Shown here: positions 39,300 through 47,651 of the stretch, in pieces
Position numbering within the stretch: the stretch's first letter is position 1
Layout of the letters: the number at the start of each line of letters is the position of its first letter
Origin: Peribacillus asahii
Lineage (GTDB): Bacteria; Bacillota; Bacilli; Bacillales; DSM-1321
Reading direction: 5' to 3'
DNA: 64,000 bases
NCBI RefSeq assembly: GCF_004006295.1
Contig: NZ_CP026095.1
Coordinates: forward strand, 207,501 to 271,500
Made by a program: the position numbers and the translations under genes
Notes under the pieces: model-generated
The model's database searches: none
What the model was told of the DNA's origin: nothing
Seen by the model: the letters and a program-made list of their open reading frames with translations, nothing else

Positions 39300-40310
39300 A
39301 TGGCAATTATTATTTATCCTAAAACTCTTGATTGGACCTATATGAAACAAAGGCCCCAGCAGTTGATGATTGAATTAGGGAAACTTGGGCATACCGTATT
39401 TTTTGAAAATCTTACTCCATTAGATCATGAATATATAGAGGTAGCTAAAAATGTATTTTTATTTTCGGATTGCCAACACTTTATCAACAATAAGTTAAAA
39501 GAATTAAGAAGAACACAAAAAGTTGTTGTATGGACTACTTGGTCGAAACTTCGAACACGTATCCAAATATTTCATCCAGATAAGGTCGTATATGATTGTT
39601 GTGATGAGTTTCCGCAATGGGCACAGTATGAGCATAGTATGATTCAAGTAGCCGATTACGTTGTTTGTACGGCAAGAACTATTATGGAAAGAATTTCGTT
39701 AGCTTACCCGGAAAAGAGCGTTTCCCTCATTTCTAATGGGGCTGATGAGGCTTTCTTCACGCTAGATAAATTCGAAAAACCGTTAGATTTACCGAATGGT
39801 CCTATTGTAGGCTATATTGGTGCTTGGGCTTATTGGGTAGATCATGAATTAATAAAAAAATTGTCACTTCGTTTTCCAAATGTGAACTTTGTCTCAATTG
39901 GTGTTCCATATGGAGATGTACCGAATTATGATGATCGGAACAACGTTCATATTTTAGGGCAAAAGCCACATGATGAATTGATAAAATACCTCCAACATTT
40001 TGATTTAGCGATAATCCCCTTTAAATATCATCCTATTACACTTGCTACGAATCCAATAAAGGCGTACGAATATCTGGCGACTGGTGTTCAAGTGTTGTCT
40101 ACTGCCCTTCCTGAATGTATTTCCATGGAGCCGTATGTTACAACTGCAACAACTCATGATGATTTCGGAAATAAATTAGCATATTTTTTATCTCTTAATA
40201 CCCCCGATAGTTTTAAAGAATCCAGAATAAATTTTGCACGACAAAACACTTGGAAAATTCGAGGCATGCAGGCTAATAACATAATTGAAAACCTCCTTTC
40301 TAATTCATAG
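39300..40310 (+). CDS. Glycosyltransferase (GT4/GT1-like, TuaH type)
   Basis: The product has 336 residues. It opens IIIYPKTLDWTYMKQRPQQL, typical of TuaH-like enzymes, and has VYDCCDEFPQW, SNGADEAFF, GPIVGYIGAWAYWVD and the C-terminal nucleotide-sugar motif TNPIKAYEYLATGVQVLST. It would transfer a sugar from a nucleotide donor. It is the first of four genes in a likely operon (39300-43321). AGAGGAG precedes the ATG. Confidence 0.85.
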   Translation: MAIIIYPKTLDWTYMKQRPQQLMIELGKLGHTVFFENLTPLDHEYIEVAKNVFLFSDCQHFINNKLKELRRTQKVVVWTTWSKLRTRIQIFHPDKVVYDCCDEFPQWAQYEHSMIQVADYVVCTARTIMERISLAYPEKSVSLISNGADEAFFTLDKFEKPLDLPNGPIVGYIGAWAYWVDHELIKKLSLRFPNVNFVSIGVPYGDVPNYDDRNNVHILGQKPHDELIKYLQHFDLAIIPFKYHPITLATNPIKAYEYLATGVQVLSTALPECISMEPYVTTATTHDDFGNKLAYFLSLNTPDSFKESRINFARQNTWKIRGMQANNIIENLLSNS

Positions 40311-40336
40311 CTTTTAGCTGATAGGGAGGCATGCAA

Positions 40337-41578
40337 ATGTTGCTAACAAATATTATGGAAAAGGACTATAGATTGCTAGAAGAAGCCAAACTGATGCCAT
40401 ATGAATATATTAAACGATTAATTCTTATATTAAGACAAGTCAATTCGCCCTGGGTATTATGGAGCAGTGAAGGAGAAAAGTGGAAAGTACTAAACGATAA
40501 AAAATTAAATGTATTATTAGCAAGTACCACAACGGAAAATAGTATTATCATTGGACCCAAACTCCAAGACGGCGACTCTTTATCTGACTATTTACTACGT
40601 TCAAAAGCGAAACCTATTATTTGGCGAACGGCATGGCTACTGCAACAGTTACTACACATTTCCTCATTTCCCCCATCTATTGCTTATATGAATTATGACC
40701 TTTTGCTTGAAAATACTGATTTAGCTTCCATTCTAATAACTGATATAGCATCTAGCGGTGTTCAAAAAGTCTATAGTTCCTTTTATCAATTAAGTCAACA
40801 AGATTTTTCTCTTTTACTACCTAATATGGGACGAAAAAGTGTTTCACAATCAAATATGAAATCCATACCAATGGTGAGTATTGTAATTTGTGCCTTTAAT
40901 GAAGCGGTTCGAATTGGGTGGTGTATCCGTTCAGTATTGGTTCAAACATTTCAAAATTGGGAGCTTATAGTAATGGATGATGGATCTTGTGATGACACGT
41001 ACGGAGCCGCCTCATTTTTTAAAGATGATCGTATCCATGTTATACGCAGCAATAAGAATCGCGGAAAAGCATATGCGTTAAATGAGGCTCTTGCGATTGC
41101 ACGTGGTACTTTTCTAATGGAATTGGATGCTGATGACTGGATTCCTCCACAAACGTTGGAAAAGTTTGTAAGTTCGATGGAGCAAAATCATGAAGAAGTC
41201 GCACTCATGACAAGCCAATATCATTTATGGTCGCAGACGAGCCAGGGCTATTTATTTTATAAAGGGATTTTTTGTTCTTCAGAATTTAACATATCTCATT
41301 ATAGTGCCACACCTTTAATTCCGCGTTTTTATCGTACACATCTTCTTAGGAGTATAAATGGATGGCCAGTGCTTGAAGGTGAGTGGGGGAGACTATTTGA
41401 AGATATCGCAGTTTGTGATCGGTTATTAGAAAAGTATCGGTCAGTTTATCTTAATATCCCACTCTATCATCGTATCATTAGATCAAAAAGCACAAGTCAA
41501 ATGAATAAGCAAAACTATAGAGCTTGGGCAAATCTTTGGTTTTCTTCAAAAAACTCTAACCATCCCATTAGGGAATAA
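40337..41578 (+). CDS. GT2 family glycosyltransferase with N-terminal extension
   Basis: The product has 413 residues. About 170 N-terminal residues are unassigned. The GT2 domain begins PMVSIVICAFNEAVRIGWCI (about residue 175) and has QNWELIVMDDGSCDDT, NRGKAYALNEAL and the DxD-type LDADDWIPP. I chose the ATG at 40337 (GGGAGG at 7 bases) over the ATG at 40331, which lies one base from that site. It follows the GT4 gene by 26 bases. Confidence 0.86.
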   Translation: MLLTNIMEKDYRLLEEAKLMPYEYIKRLILILRQVNSPWVLWSSEGEKWKVLNDKKLNVLLASTTTENSIIIGPKLQDGDSLSDYLLRSKAKPIIWRTAWLLQQLLHISSFPPSIAYMNYDLLLENTDLASILITDIASSGVQKVYSSFYQLSQQDFSLLLPNMGRKSVSQSNMKSIPMVSIVICAFNEAVRIGWCIRSVLVQTFQNWELIVMDDGSCDDTYGAASFFKDDRIHVIRSNKNRGKAYALNEALAIARGTFLMELDADDWIPPQTLEKFVSSMEQNHEEVALMTSQYHLWSQTSQGYLFYKGIFCSSEFNISHYSATPLIPRFYRTHLLRSINGWPVLEGEWGRLFEDIAVCDRLLEKYRSVYLNIPLYHRIIRSKSTSQMNKQNYRAWANLWFSSKNSNHPIRE

Positions 41579-41598
41579 AGAAGGAGTGGGTTTGATAG

Positions 41599-42240
41599 AT
41601 GAATTTAAACCAGATAAAAAGGCCTTATGATATGATTGTAAGCTTAGGGTGGAATTGCCAAACAGCTTTTCAACTCAAAAGGAAAAAATTAAGAAGCTTC
41701 ACTGGGCCTATCGATTGGATGTATTCTTATTCGGTAAGTCATCTATGTAGACTACTTAAACAGAAATTTAATGGATTTATGGAAATTGAAAATATGAGAA
41801 TTGAAGGTATACAAGGTACCAACAGTTGTTACACTGTGTCGGACTTAAATACAAGGTGTGTCTCGGTTCATGATTTTCTTGTTACAGAAAATAGCGATAC
41901 TTCTCTATTAACGTATCCTCAATTTAAAGAAAAAATGAATAGACGTATTGAGAAATTGTATAATTCTTTAGCTATAAGCGATTCAGCATTGTTTGTAAGA
42001 ATACAAGCTAATCGGGATGAAGCACTTGAGTTAAAGAATGCGATATCTGAGGTTTATCATGGGGATTTTTCGATATTAATCATCAATTATACGAAGGAAG
42101 AAAAGGTTATTGAAATAGATTGGGCTATTGACAGGGTTTGCGCAGTTGAAATTTCTAATTCAGTCAATGCTTGGACAGGATGTAATTCAGCCTGGGATAC
42201 TATTTTAGAGGGAGTTACTCTTTCAGAAGGCAGTGATTAA
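41599..42240 (+). CDS. DUF1796 family putative papain-like cysteine peptidase
   Basis: The product has 213 residues. The family opening MIVSLGWNCQTAFQLKR carries the presumed nucleophile cysteine (SLGxNC), followed by FTGPIDWMYS, a histidine in CVSVHDFL, and the closing NAWTGCNSAWDTI. DUF1796 members are predicted hydrolases often found in surface-glycan or capsule clusters; no activity is established to my knowledge. It lies 20 bases after the GT2 gene. Confidence 0.78.
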   Translation: MNLNQIKRPYDMIVSLGWNCQTAFQLKRKKLRSFTGPIDWMYSYSVSHLCRLLKQKFNGFMEIENMRIEGIQGTNSCYTVSDLNTRCVSVHDFLVTENSDTSLLTYPQFKEKMNRRIEKLYNSLAISDSALFVRIQANRDEALELKNAISEVYHGDFSILIINYTKEEKVIEIDWAIDRVCAVEISNSVNAWTGCNSAWDTILEGVTLSEGSD

Positions 42241-42298
42241 CTTATATTTTTTAGTTAAATGCATTCAAATTCTTTAAAGAAGGAGCGTGAAATGAACA

Positions 42299-43321
42299 TT
42301 GTTAAATATAGGTGTTTGTGGATACTATGGTATGGGTAATTTTGGAGATGAATTGTTTTTAAAAACATTTAAACAAATTTTTCATGATCATAGAGTTTTC
42401 CCTTGGTCGGCTTTTTTGGACCCGAACAAAATTGATGCTGTCATTATTGGTGGAGGGGATTTAATTACACCATACTACTATAATGAATATTATTTCCCTC
42501 CATTATTAGAAAATCACCCTACTTGGATATATGGGGTAGGTGTGGTGGACCACTATAATGAAGATACATGGCCGACTGAACAGATTGATAGGCATCGCCA
42601 GAGACTTTCAAAAGCAAAAAAGGTCTATTTAAGAGATGATAATTCTGCTCGAATATTTAAAAAATATAACCTTCATAAAGAGGTAAAGGTTGCTCCAGAT
42701 GTCGTGTTTGCATATGAACAACCTGAATATCCGATTAGGAAATATGCGGGAGTGGAGACAATTGGTATTTGTGTAAGTTCCTACGATGATTTTCCCTTTC
42801 AAAAGATTGTTAATCTTTTAGTACAACTAACTCAAAAAGGGTATCATGTATTTTTAATACCAGTAGTAAATCAATCTAATAATAAATACTCTGATTATAC
42901 TTTATGTAGGAATATTCGAAACGCATTATTAGAATCCAACCCTAAGGCTGCTGTTACCCTACCATATAATGAATATGATTTAGAGATGACGTATAGTTTA
43001 ATTCAATCCGTTGATTATTTAATTTCTTTTAAATTACATCCAGCTCTTGTAGCAGTTCGTAATGGGATACCGACTTTTTGTTTTTCAAAAATGAGTAAGG
43101 TAAAATCTCTTCTGAAAATGTTCCATTTGGAGAGATTTTCAAATGACTTTGAAATACCAGAGCAGGACATGATAGAAAGAGTCTTTCGTTTTTTGAACTT
43201 AGAAAAAGATAAATTCTATAACATAAAAAGCCAAGTGGAAGTGGTAGAAAGTAATAGTAGGAAACATCTATTGGAACTGAAAGAAGACATCGAAAAAACA
43301 ATAAAAAAGGGTAGTTCATAA
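42299..43321 (+). CDS. Polysaccharide pyruvyl transferase family protein
   Basis: The product has about 340 residues: IGVCGYYGMGNFGDELFL, DAVIIGGGDLITPYYY, KKVYLRDDNSARIFKKY, and LISFKLHPALVAVRNGIPTF are characteristic. It adds pyruvate ketals to sugars, as CsaB or PssM relatives do. The start is unclear. AAGGAG is 6 bases before an ATG at 42292, but that frame ends after 15 codons. The protein frame can start only at TTG 42299, about 13 bases from the site. One extra base between 42298 and 42302 would explain this. Confidence 0.82.
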   Translation: MLNIGVCGYYGMGNFGDELFLKTFKQIFHDHRVFPWSAFLDPNKIDAVIIGGGDLITPYYYNEYYFPPLLENHPTWIYGVGVVDHYNEDTWPTEQIDRHRQRLSKAKKVYLRDDNSARIFKKYNLHKEVKVAPDVVFAYEQPEYPIRKYAGVETIGICVSSYDDFPFQKIVNLLVQLTQKGYHVFLIPVVNQSNNKYSDYTLCRNIRNALLESNPKAAVTLPYNEYDLEMTYSLIQSVDYLISFKLHPALVAVRNGIPTFCFSKMSKVKSLLKMFHLERFSNDFEIPEQDMIERVFRFLNLEKDKFYNIKSQVEVVESNSRKHLLELKEDIEKTIKKGSS

Positions 43322-43528
43322 TACTAAGCAAGACGAAGGGTTTATTTCGTATAAGTTTGTATTTAAAGTGAAATCTCGGTTTCATACGAATAAGCTAAAA
43401 ATTGCATGAAACAATAATATGTATTAACATAGCCAAAGTAAAAAAGAGTAATTCCAGCGTTAGGATTAAATAGAGCAGCGGGCTAACCGGATTTGAAATG
43501 AATCCAAAAAGTTTTAGGCAGTTGTCTA

Positions 43529-43565
43529 GGCTTGAGCCCGGTATTGTACCGGGCTCAAGCCTTTT
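43529..43565. terminator. Strong terminator at the end of the glycan cluster
   Basis: A 15-bp GC-rich perfect stem (43529-43543 with 43547-43561) with a 3-base loop is followed by TTTTAG. It separates the plus-strand cluster from the minus-strand spoVA-like operon. The rest of 43322-43611 shows no supported gene. Confidence 0.85.
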
Positions 43566-43611
43566 AGTTTTGCCTTTAATTCATTTGTAATTGTAATAGG
43601 TGTAGTTCAGT

Positions 43612-44472
43612 CTATTCCTTTAAAATATATCCCACTTTATCAACTGCTTCTTGAATCTTTTTACTATTTGTACTATACATCTTTTTGGCTTCTGCATTCT
43701 TTGTTCCTAGGGCAAATAGCTCTAAGTCTGCTTGGCATTTTTTTAGTGTTGCATATAATAATGGCATTTCCTGTGGAGAGGGAACTTGGATTTTGTCATC
43801 AAACAAATCAATGGTAAGCTGCCCATAAGAGTCAACTTGTCCAAGGAAGACATTTTCAATTGTGACTCCTAACTTTTCTAACTCCGTATGTAACCAACCT
43901 CTGCTTCGACCTGCCTGGGTTAATGGCTCATCTAATACTTCACCATCCATAATGACCGTTTGCGGTTCTTTAACAGATGGAAATTTCATATTCAAATCTT
44001 TCGGTGTTAAAGGCTGGTTTTCCTTTTTTAACATAACATTGAAGTCGCCTGTTGCCTCTAGTACAGCGAACTCTACATCTGCGAAGCGGTAGACATTTTT
44101 TTTTCGAAGCAATGTTAATAATTCATCCGTCGTGTATCGTTCTTTTTTTAGATTTTCTTCTAAGACTTTCCCATCTTTAATAAAAACTGTTCCTCGTCCT
44201 TCTATAAAGTCACGAATGGGTTTGCTTTTTAACGAAATTAACCCAGCAAGAAACGGAAGTGCTGCAATAGTTAGCATGGATAGGACACCTAAAGAAATTT
44301 TTTGGTCCAAGCCAGTAACAACTTCAGCACCTATATTCCCAATTGTAATCCCATTAACATATTCAAAGAAAGAAAGCTGGGAGATTTGTTTTTTTCCTAA
44401 CCATTTTGTAATTAAAAAAAGAACAATTAGGAAAAAGATAGAGCGCAGAACGATATTTAACCAATCCGGCAT
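43612..44472 (-). CDS. YetF-like DUF421 membrane protein of the spoVA-like operon
   Basis: The product has 286 residues. Three N-terminal membrane helices (residues 5-80, WLGKKQISQLSFFEYVNGITIGN) and two cytoplasmic beta domains (TVFIKDGKVLEENLKKERYTTDELL; MDGEVLDEPLTQAGRSRGWL) define YetF/DUF421 proteins, which are linked to spore germination and heat resistance when next to spoVA genes. GGAGG is 10 bases before the ATG. It is the last gene of the operon. Confidence 0.88.
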   Translation of the reverse strand: MPDWLNIVLRSIFFLIVLFLITKWLGKKQISQLSFFEYVNGITIGNIGAEVVTGLDQKISLGVLSMLTIAALPFLAGLISLKSKPIRDFIEGRGTVFIKDGKVLEENLKKERYTTDELLTLLRKKNVYRFADVEFAVLEATGDFNVMLKKENQPLTPKDLNMKFPSVKEPQTVIMDGEVLDEPLTQAGRSRGWLHTELEKLGVTIENVFLGQVDSYGQLTIDLFDDKIQVPSPQEMPLLYATLKKCQADLELFALGTKNAEAKKMYSTNSKKIQEAVDKVGYILKE

Positions 44473-44508
44473 TTATTTGCACCTCCTAACAAGAGTCTGT
44501 TTTGTTAG

Positions 44509-44715
44509 CTAAAAGCCTTTGTATTGAAATTCTTCTCTTTCTAATTCGCCCACTCGTTTTTGTAAATCTGTCACGACTTCATTGACAGTAAGCATCGTCT
44601 CATGAAAGGTGCGTTGTGATTCACTATCTTGAGACCGAATCGCTAAGCTAGATAAATTTGCTTCAATCCCTTTTAGACTTGCAAGACATTGTTTAACTTC
44701 TGAGGCGATAGTCAT
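44509..44715 (-). CDS. DUF1657 protein, second copy in the spoVA-like operon
   Basis: The product has 68 residues, helical: MTIASEVKQCLASLKGIEANLSS and a tail ELEREEFQYKGF, matching the copy at 46327-46533 in length and pattern. I chose the ATG overlapping the spoVAD stop (ATGA, 44712-44715); a longer frame upstream is an artefact. DUF1657 proteins accompany SpoVAC/SpoVAD/YetF in the mobile spoVA2mob-type operons. The molecular role is unknown. Confidence 0.82.
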   Translation of the reverse strand: MTIASEVKQCLASLKGIEANLSSLAIRSQDSESQRTFHETMLTVNEVVTDLQKRVGELEREEFQYKGF

Positions 44716-45731
44716 ACGGTGGTTCCCCCTTCGTATTCGATTGACACTGCATGAGCGATACAAGGAATTGTTTCGCTTTGCTGAAAGGTAAGTGGAGAGA
44801 GTAGAGCTCCAGTTGCGACGACTAACATTCGTTTAAATTCACCCTGTTTCATCCGGTTTAATAAATGGCCGTATACAACGGTTGCGGAACAACCAGCACC
44901 ACTTGCTCCTGATAAGACGGGTTGTCCTTCTCGATAAATCATTAATCCGCAATCTTGATATTGATTTTCTTGTATAGGTGTTCCATGCTTTTTAAATAAA
45001 TCAAGTGACGCTTCATGGCCAATCTTTCCAAGATCTCCTGTTACAATCAAATCATAATAAGAGGGATCAATATTTCGATCTTTTAAATGGGCCTCAATTG
45101 TATCAACAGCAGCTGGAGCCATAGCACCTCCCATATTAAATGGATCGGTTAATCCCATATCAATGACTCTCCCAATTGTCGCTGACGTTACGCAAGGTCC
45201 ATCTCCTGTATCGCTAAGTACAGCAGCTCCTGCGCCCGTTACTGTCCATTGGGCAGTGGGCGGTTTTTGGCCGCCATATTCTGTCGGATATCGAAATTGT
45301 TTTTCAACGGCTGCATTGTGACTAGATGCTCCGGTTAATAAATATTTTGCCCCCTTAGCATTAATGATGGAAGCGCCTAGTGCTAATCCTTCCATTGATG
45401 TGGAGCAAGCACCGAATAGTCCAAAGTAGGGGGTGCCAATCGTACGGGAGGCAAAGCTCGTTGGCGTGATTTGATTGATTAAGTCTCCCCCAAGTAGAAA
45501 TTGAATTTGTTCTTTCTGAAGCTCAGCTTTTTCAATGGCGCGTAAACAAGCTTGTTCAAATAGGACTTTATGGGCTTTTTCATAGGAGTCTTGATTAATC
45601 CATAAATCTGAATGTAAGAGATCGAAATCATTGGGAATCGCCCCGTTTGCTTCAAAAGGACCTCCAACAGTACCTGTGGAGAGAATGACGGGCTTATGAT
45701 CAAAAACCCATGTACGATGTCCTTGTAACAT
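44712..45731 (-). CDS. spoVAD: Stage V sporulation protein AD (SpoVAD)
   Basis: The product has 339 residues with a thiolase-like fold: MLQGHRTWVFDHKPVIL, LLGGDLINQITPTSFASRTI, GLFGACSTSMEGLALGAS, SGASGAGCSATVVYGH. SpoVAD binds dipicolinic acid and is needed for its uptake into the spore and release on germination. The ATG at 45731 overlaps the spoVAC stop (TAATG); the longer frame lies inside spoVAC. No spoVAE follows, unlike usual spoVA operons. Confidence 0.93.
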   Translation of the reverse strand: MLQGHRTWVFDHKPVILSTGTVGGPFEANGAIPNDFDLLHSDLWINQDSYEKAHKVLFEQACLRAIEKAELQKEQIQFLLGGDLINQITPTSFASRTIGTPYFGLFGACSTSMEGLALGASIINAKGAKYLLTGASSHNAAVEKQFRYPTEYGGQKPPTAQWTVTGAGAAVLSDTGDGPCVTSATIGRVIDMGLTDPFNMGGAMAPAAVDTIEAHLKDRNIDPSYYDLIVTGDLGKIGHEASLDLFKKHGTPIQENQYQDCGLMIYREGQPVLSGASGAGCSATVVYGHLLNRMKQGEFKRMLVVATGALLSPLTFQQSETIPCIAHAVSIEYEGGTTV

Positions 45732-46210
45732 TATAAGCCACCCCACTGTATTAAAATCGTTTTGATGAAGGCTACGACAAAAGCAGAGAATACACCAAAT
45801 AATATGACGGAACCCGCTAATTTAAAGAGATTTCCTCCGACACCTAACACAAGCCCTTCTGTTCGATGCTCAATAGCAGCTGAAATAACAGCGTTGCCGA
45901 ATCCAGTAAGTGGAATGGCAGAGCCGGCACCACCAAATTGACCAATTCGATCATATACGCCAAAGCCTGTGAGTAACATCGCGATGAAGATGAGTGTTCC
46001 TGCGGTAGGGTTTCCCGCTGTTTGTTCTGTGAAATCAAAATAATAGATATAAAAGATTTGGATTGCTTGCCCAATTAAACAAATGGAGCCCCCTGTCAAA
46101 AATGCTTTCAGACAATTTTTGAAGACGGGCCTTTTGGTTTCAAGTTGTGATTGCATTTCTTGATATTGTTGTTGTACAGGTGTTAATAGCTTTTTTTTAT
46201 TATTTGACAT
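45731..46210 (-). CDS. spoVAC: Stage V sporulation protein AC (SpoVAC)
   Basis: The product has 159 residues. A hydrophilic N-terminus is followed by four membrane segments (AFLTGGSICLIGQAIQIFYI, TLIFIAMLLTGFGVYDRIG, GGAGSAIPLTGFGNAVISAA, NLFKLAGSVILFGVFSAFVV). SpoVAC acts as a mechanosensitive channel component for dipicolinic acid movement in the inner spore membrane. AGAGGAG lies 9 bases before the ATG at 46210; a start 21 bases upstream sits inside that site. Second gene of the operon. Confidence 0.92.
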   Translation of the reverse strand: MSNNKKKLLTPVQQQYQEMQSQLETKRPVFKNCLKAFLTGGSICLIGQAIQIFYIYYFDFTEQTAGNPTAGTLIFIAMLLTGFGVYDRIGQFGGAGSAIPLTGFGNAVISAAIEHRTEGLVLGVGGNLFKLAGSVILFGVFSAFVVAFIKTILIQWGGL

Positions 46211-46249
46211 ACTCTGTGACTCCTCTTTCATTCTGAGGTTTCAATTTGT

Positions 46250-46285
46250 AAGAAAAGGTTGGTTAGAAGTAACCAACCTTTTCTT
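46250..46285 (-). terminator. Intercistronic hairpin between DUF1657 and spoVAC
   Basis: A 15-bp perfect stem (AAGAAAAGGTTGGTT with its complement) with a 6-base loop, ending in TTTTCTT on the transcribed strand. It probably works as a partial terminator, giving more of the first DUF1657 message than of spoVAC and spoVAD. Confidence 0.65.
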
Positions 46286-46326
46286 AATTATAAATTTTAA
46301 TACCTAGCCTCAGGTGTCTTACGATT

Positions 46327-46533
46327 TTATTGTTGTTTGTATTGAGGCTCTTCTTCTTGAATTTGTTGAACGCGTGGAGAAAGGCTATCAACAATTGATT
46401 GCGTTTGTTGAGCTGCTTGTTGATATAGCTGCTTAGCTTGTTGGTTATCTGTTTGTAAAGCAAATGTTTCAAAGCTTGCTTGTATACCTTTTAATCCAGA
46501 TAATGTTTGTTGAACTTGATTGATTACAGTCAT
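46327..46533 (-). CDS. DUF1657 protein, first gene of the spoVA-like operon
   Basis: The product has 68 residues: MTVINQVQQTLSGLKGIQAS and SIVDSLSPRVQQIQEEEPQY, an all-helical Q-rich protein. Its size and ending match the second copy (44509-44715). AGGGGGA is 8 bases before the ATG. In spoVA2mob-type operons DUF1657 also leads the operon, which supports the assignment. Expected in the forespore. Confidence 0.82.
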   Translation of the reverse strand: MTVINQVQQTLSGLKGIQASFETFALQTDNQQAKQLYQQAAQQTQSIVDSLSPRVQQIQEEEPQYKQQ

Positions 46534-46696
46534 TTTAAAAAATCCCCCTATAAAATGTATTGAATTACAATAATAGAATGTTTAAAAATAAACTTTTTAT
46601 GTGCGTATGGAGCAGTAAAGTTATGGGATTTTATAACTGTGTCACAGTGACTTGAGTGATTGTGGACAAGTGGTGTATACATTTGTGGATGTTTGG

Positions 46697-46726
46697 TTTG
46701 CATTTGTTGTAAAATCCTGTTATGAT
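46697..46726 (+). promoter_or_regulatory. Candidate promoter of the cold shock gene
   Basis: TTTGCA (46697-46702), an 18-base spacer and TATGAT (46721-46726) would start a transcript with a 5' leader of about 115 bases, as is normal for cold shock genes whose leaders refold at low temperature. Confidence 0.5.
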
Positions 46727-46847
46727 AAGAGTAATTATTTTTGTTCGGTATTGAAGGATTCTTAAAGTGTAACTTTTCGTTTCGATGAAAACCTAGGGCA
46801 AGGATAGTAATATAATGTGCATAAGATGCACCCAGGAGGCAACAACA

Positions 46848-47048
46848 ATGGAACAAGGTAAAGTAAAATGGTTTAACGCAGAAAAAGGTTTCGGTTTCAT
46901 CGAGCGCGAAAACGGAGATGACGTATTCGTTCACTTTTCAGCAATCCAAAGCGAAGGTTTCAAAACTTTAGAAGAAGGTCAAGACGTGACTTTCGAAGTT
47001 GAGCAAGGACAACGTGGAGCACAAGCTGCTAACGTTCAAAAAGCTTAA
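46848..47048 (+). CDS. Cold shock protein (CspA/CspB family)
   Basis: The product has 66 residues, a single cold shock domain with RNP1 KGFGFIE and RNP2 DVFVHFS. It binds single-stranded RNA and DNA as a chaperone. CAGGAGG is 7 bases before the ATG at 46848; the longer frame from 46815 reads through the ribosome site. Most like Bacillus CspB/CspD. A strong terminator follows. Confidence 0.93.
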   Translation: MEQGKVKWFNAEKGFGFIERENGDDVFVHFSAIQSEGFKTLEEGQDVTFEVEQGQRGAQAANVQKA

Positions 47049-47065
47049 TAAAACCTATGCAAAGC

Positions 47066-47100
47066 AAAAAAGCAAACTCCATTATGGAGTTTGCTTTTTT
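47066..47100 (+). terminator. Terminator after the cold shock gene
   Basis: AAAAAAGCAAACTCC and its complement form a perfect 15-bp stem with a 5-base loop and a T run. Confidence 0.9.
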
Positions 47101-47189
47101 TGTGTAGAATAGAATAAAGTCGCAGTGACATTTAGGATTGTGAATAAACTGTGGATAACCTTGAATATTCAGAAATTTCATGAAAAACC

Positions 47190-47251
47190 ATTCAAACGCC
47201 TATTTGAATATGGAGTGTGATGTGATAGTCTATAATCAAATAAATATTTGA
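47190..47251 (+). promoter_or_regulatory. cadC-cadA operator/promoter
   Basis: Two palindromes lie before cadC: ATTCAAA-N6-TTTGAAT (47190-47209) and TCAAATA-AA-TATTTGA (47236-47251). The second overlaps TATAAT (47231-47236). ArsR/CadC regulators bind such TCAAATA repeats and leave when metal binds, so autoregulation of the operon is likely. Confidence 0.65.
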
Positions 47252-47267
47252 ATGAGGGATGTTGGAG

Positions 47268-47651
47268 ATGGCTGATACAAAGGATTATTGTGAGGTTTAC
47301 AGTTATGATGAACCAAAAGTGAATCGAGTCCAACAAGAAATGAGTACGGTCGATATTGCAAGTATCTCGAGGTTGTTTAAAGTCATTGGTGATGAGAATC
47401 GAGCCAAGATTGCCTATTTGTTGAGTCAGGAAGGCGAATTATGTGTGTGTGATATTTCCAATATTATCGGTGCTTCAATGGCGACCACTTCCCATCATCT
47501 AAGGACCTTATTAAAACATGCGATTGTGAAGTTTCGTAAAGAAGGGAAGCTCGCTTTCTATTCTTTAGACGATGACCATATTAAACAATTAATGATGATT
47601 GCTTTAGAGCATCAGCAGGAGGTGAAAGTCGATGGGCGAAGCACAGACTAA
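47268..47651 (+). CDS. cadC: Metal-sensing ArsR family repressor (CadC)
   Basis: The product has 127 residues. A winged HTH ([19 protein letters not shown]) and the metal-box motif ELCVCD in the alpha-3 helix, together with an N-terminal cysteine (DYCEVY), are CadC features that sense Cd, Pb or Zn. I chose the ATG at 47268; the ATG at 47259 overlaps the ribosome site. It overlaps cadA by 20 bases, so the two are coupled. The palindromes upstream are its likely sites. Confidence 0.88.
   Translation: MADTKDYCEVYSYDEPKVNRVQQEMSTVDIASISRLFKVIGDENRAKIAYLLSQEGELCVCDISNIIGASMATTSHHLRTLLKHAIVKFRKEGKLAFYSLDDDHIKQLMMIALEHQQEVKVDGRSTD

Noticed and set aside
43400..43520. Hydrophobic minus-strand frame (LLYLILTLELLFFTLAMLI) before the glycan terminator
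   Set aside because: No start codon or ribosome site in frame; reads like chance translation of T-rich DNA.
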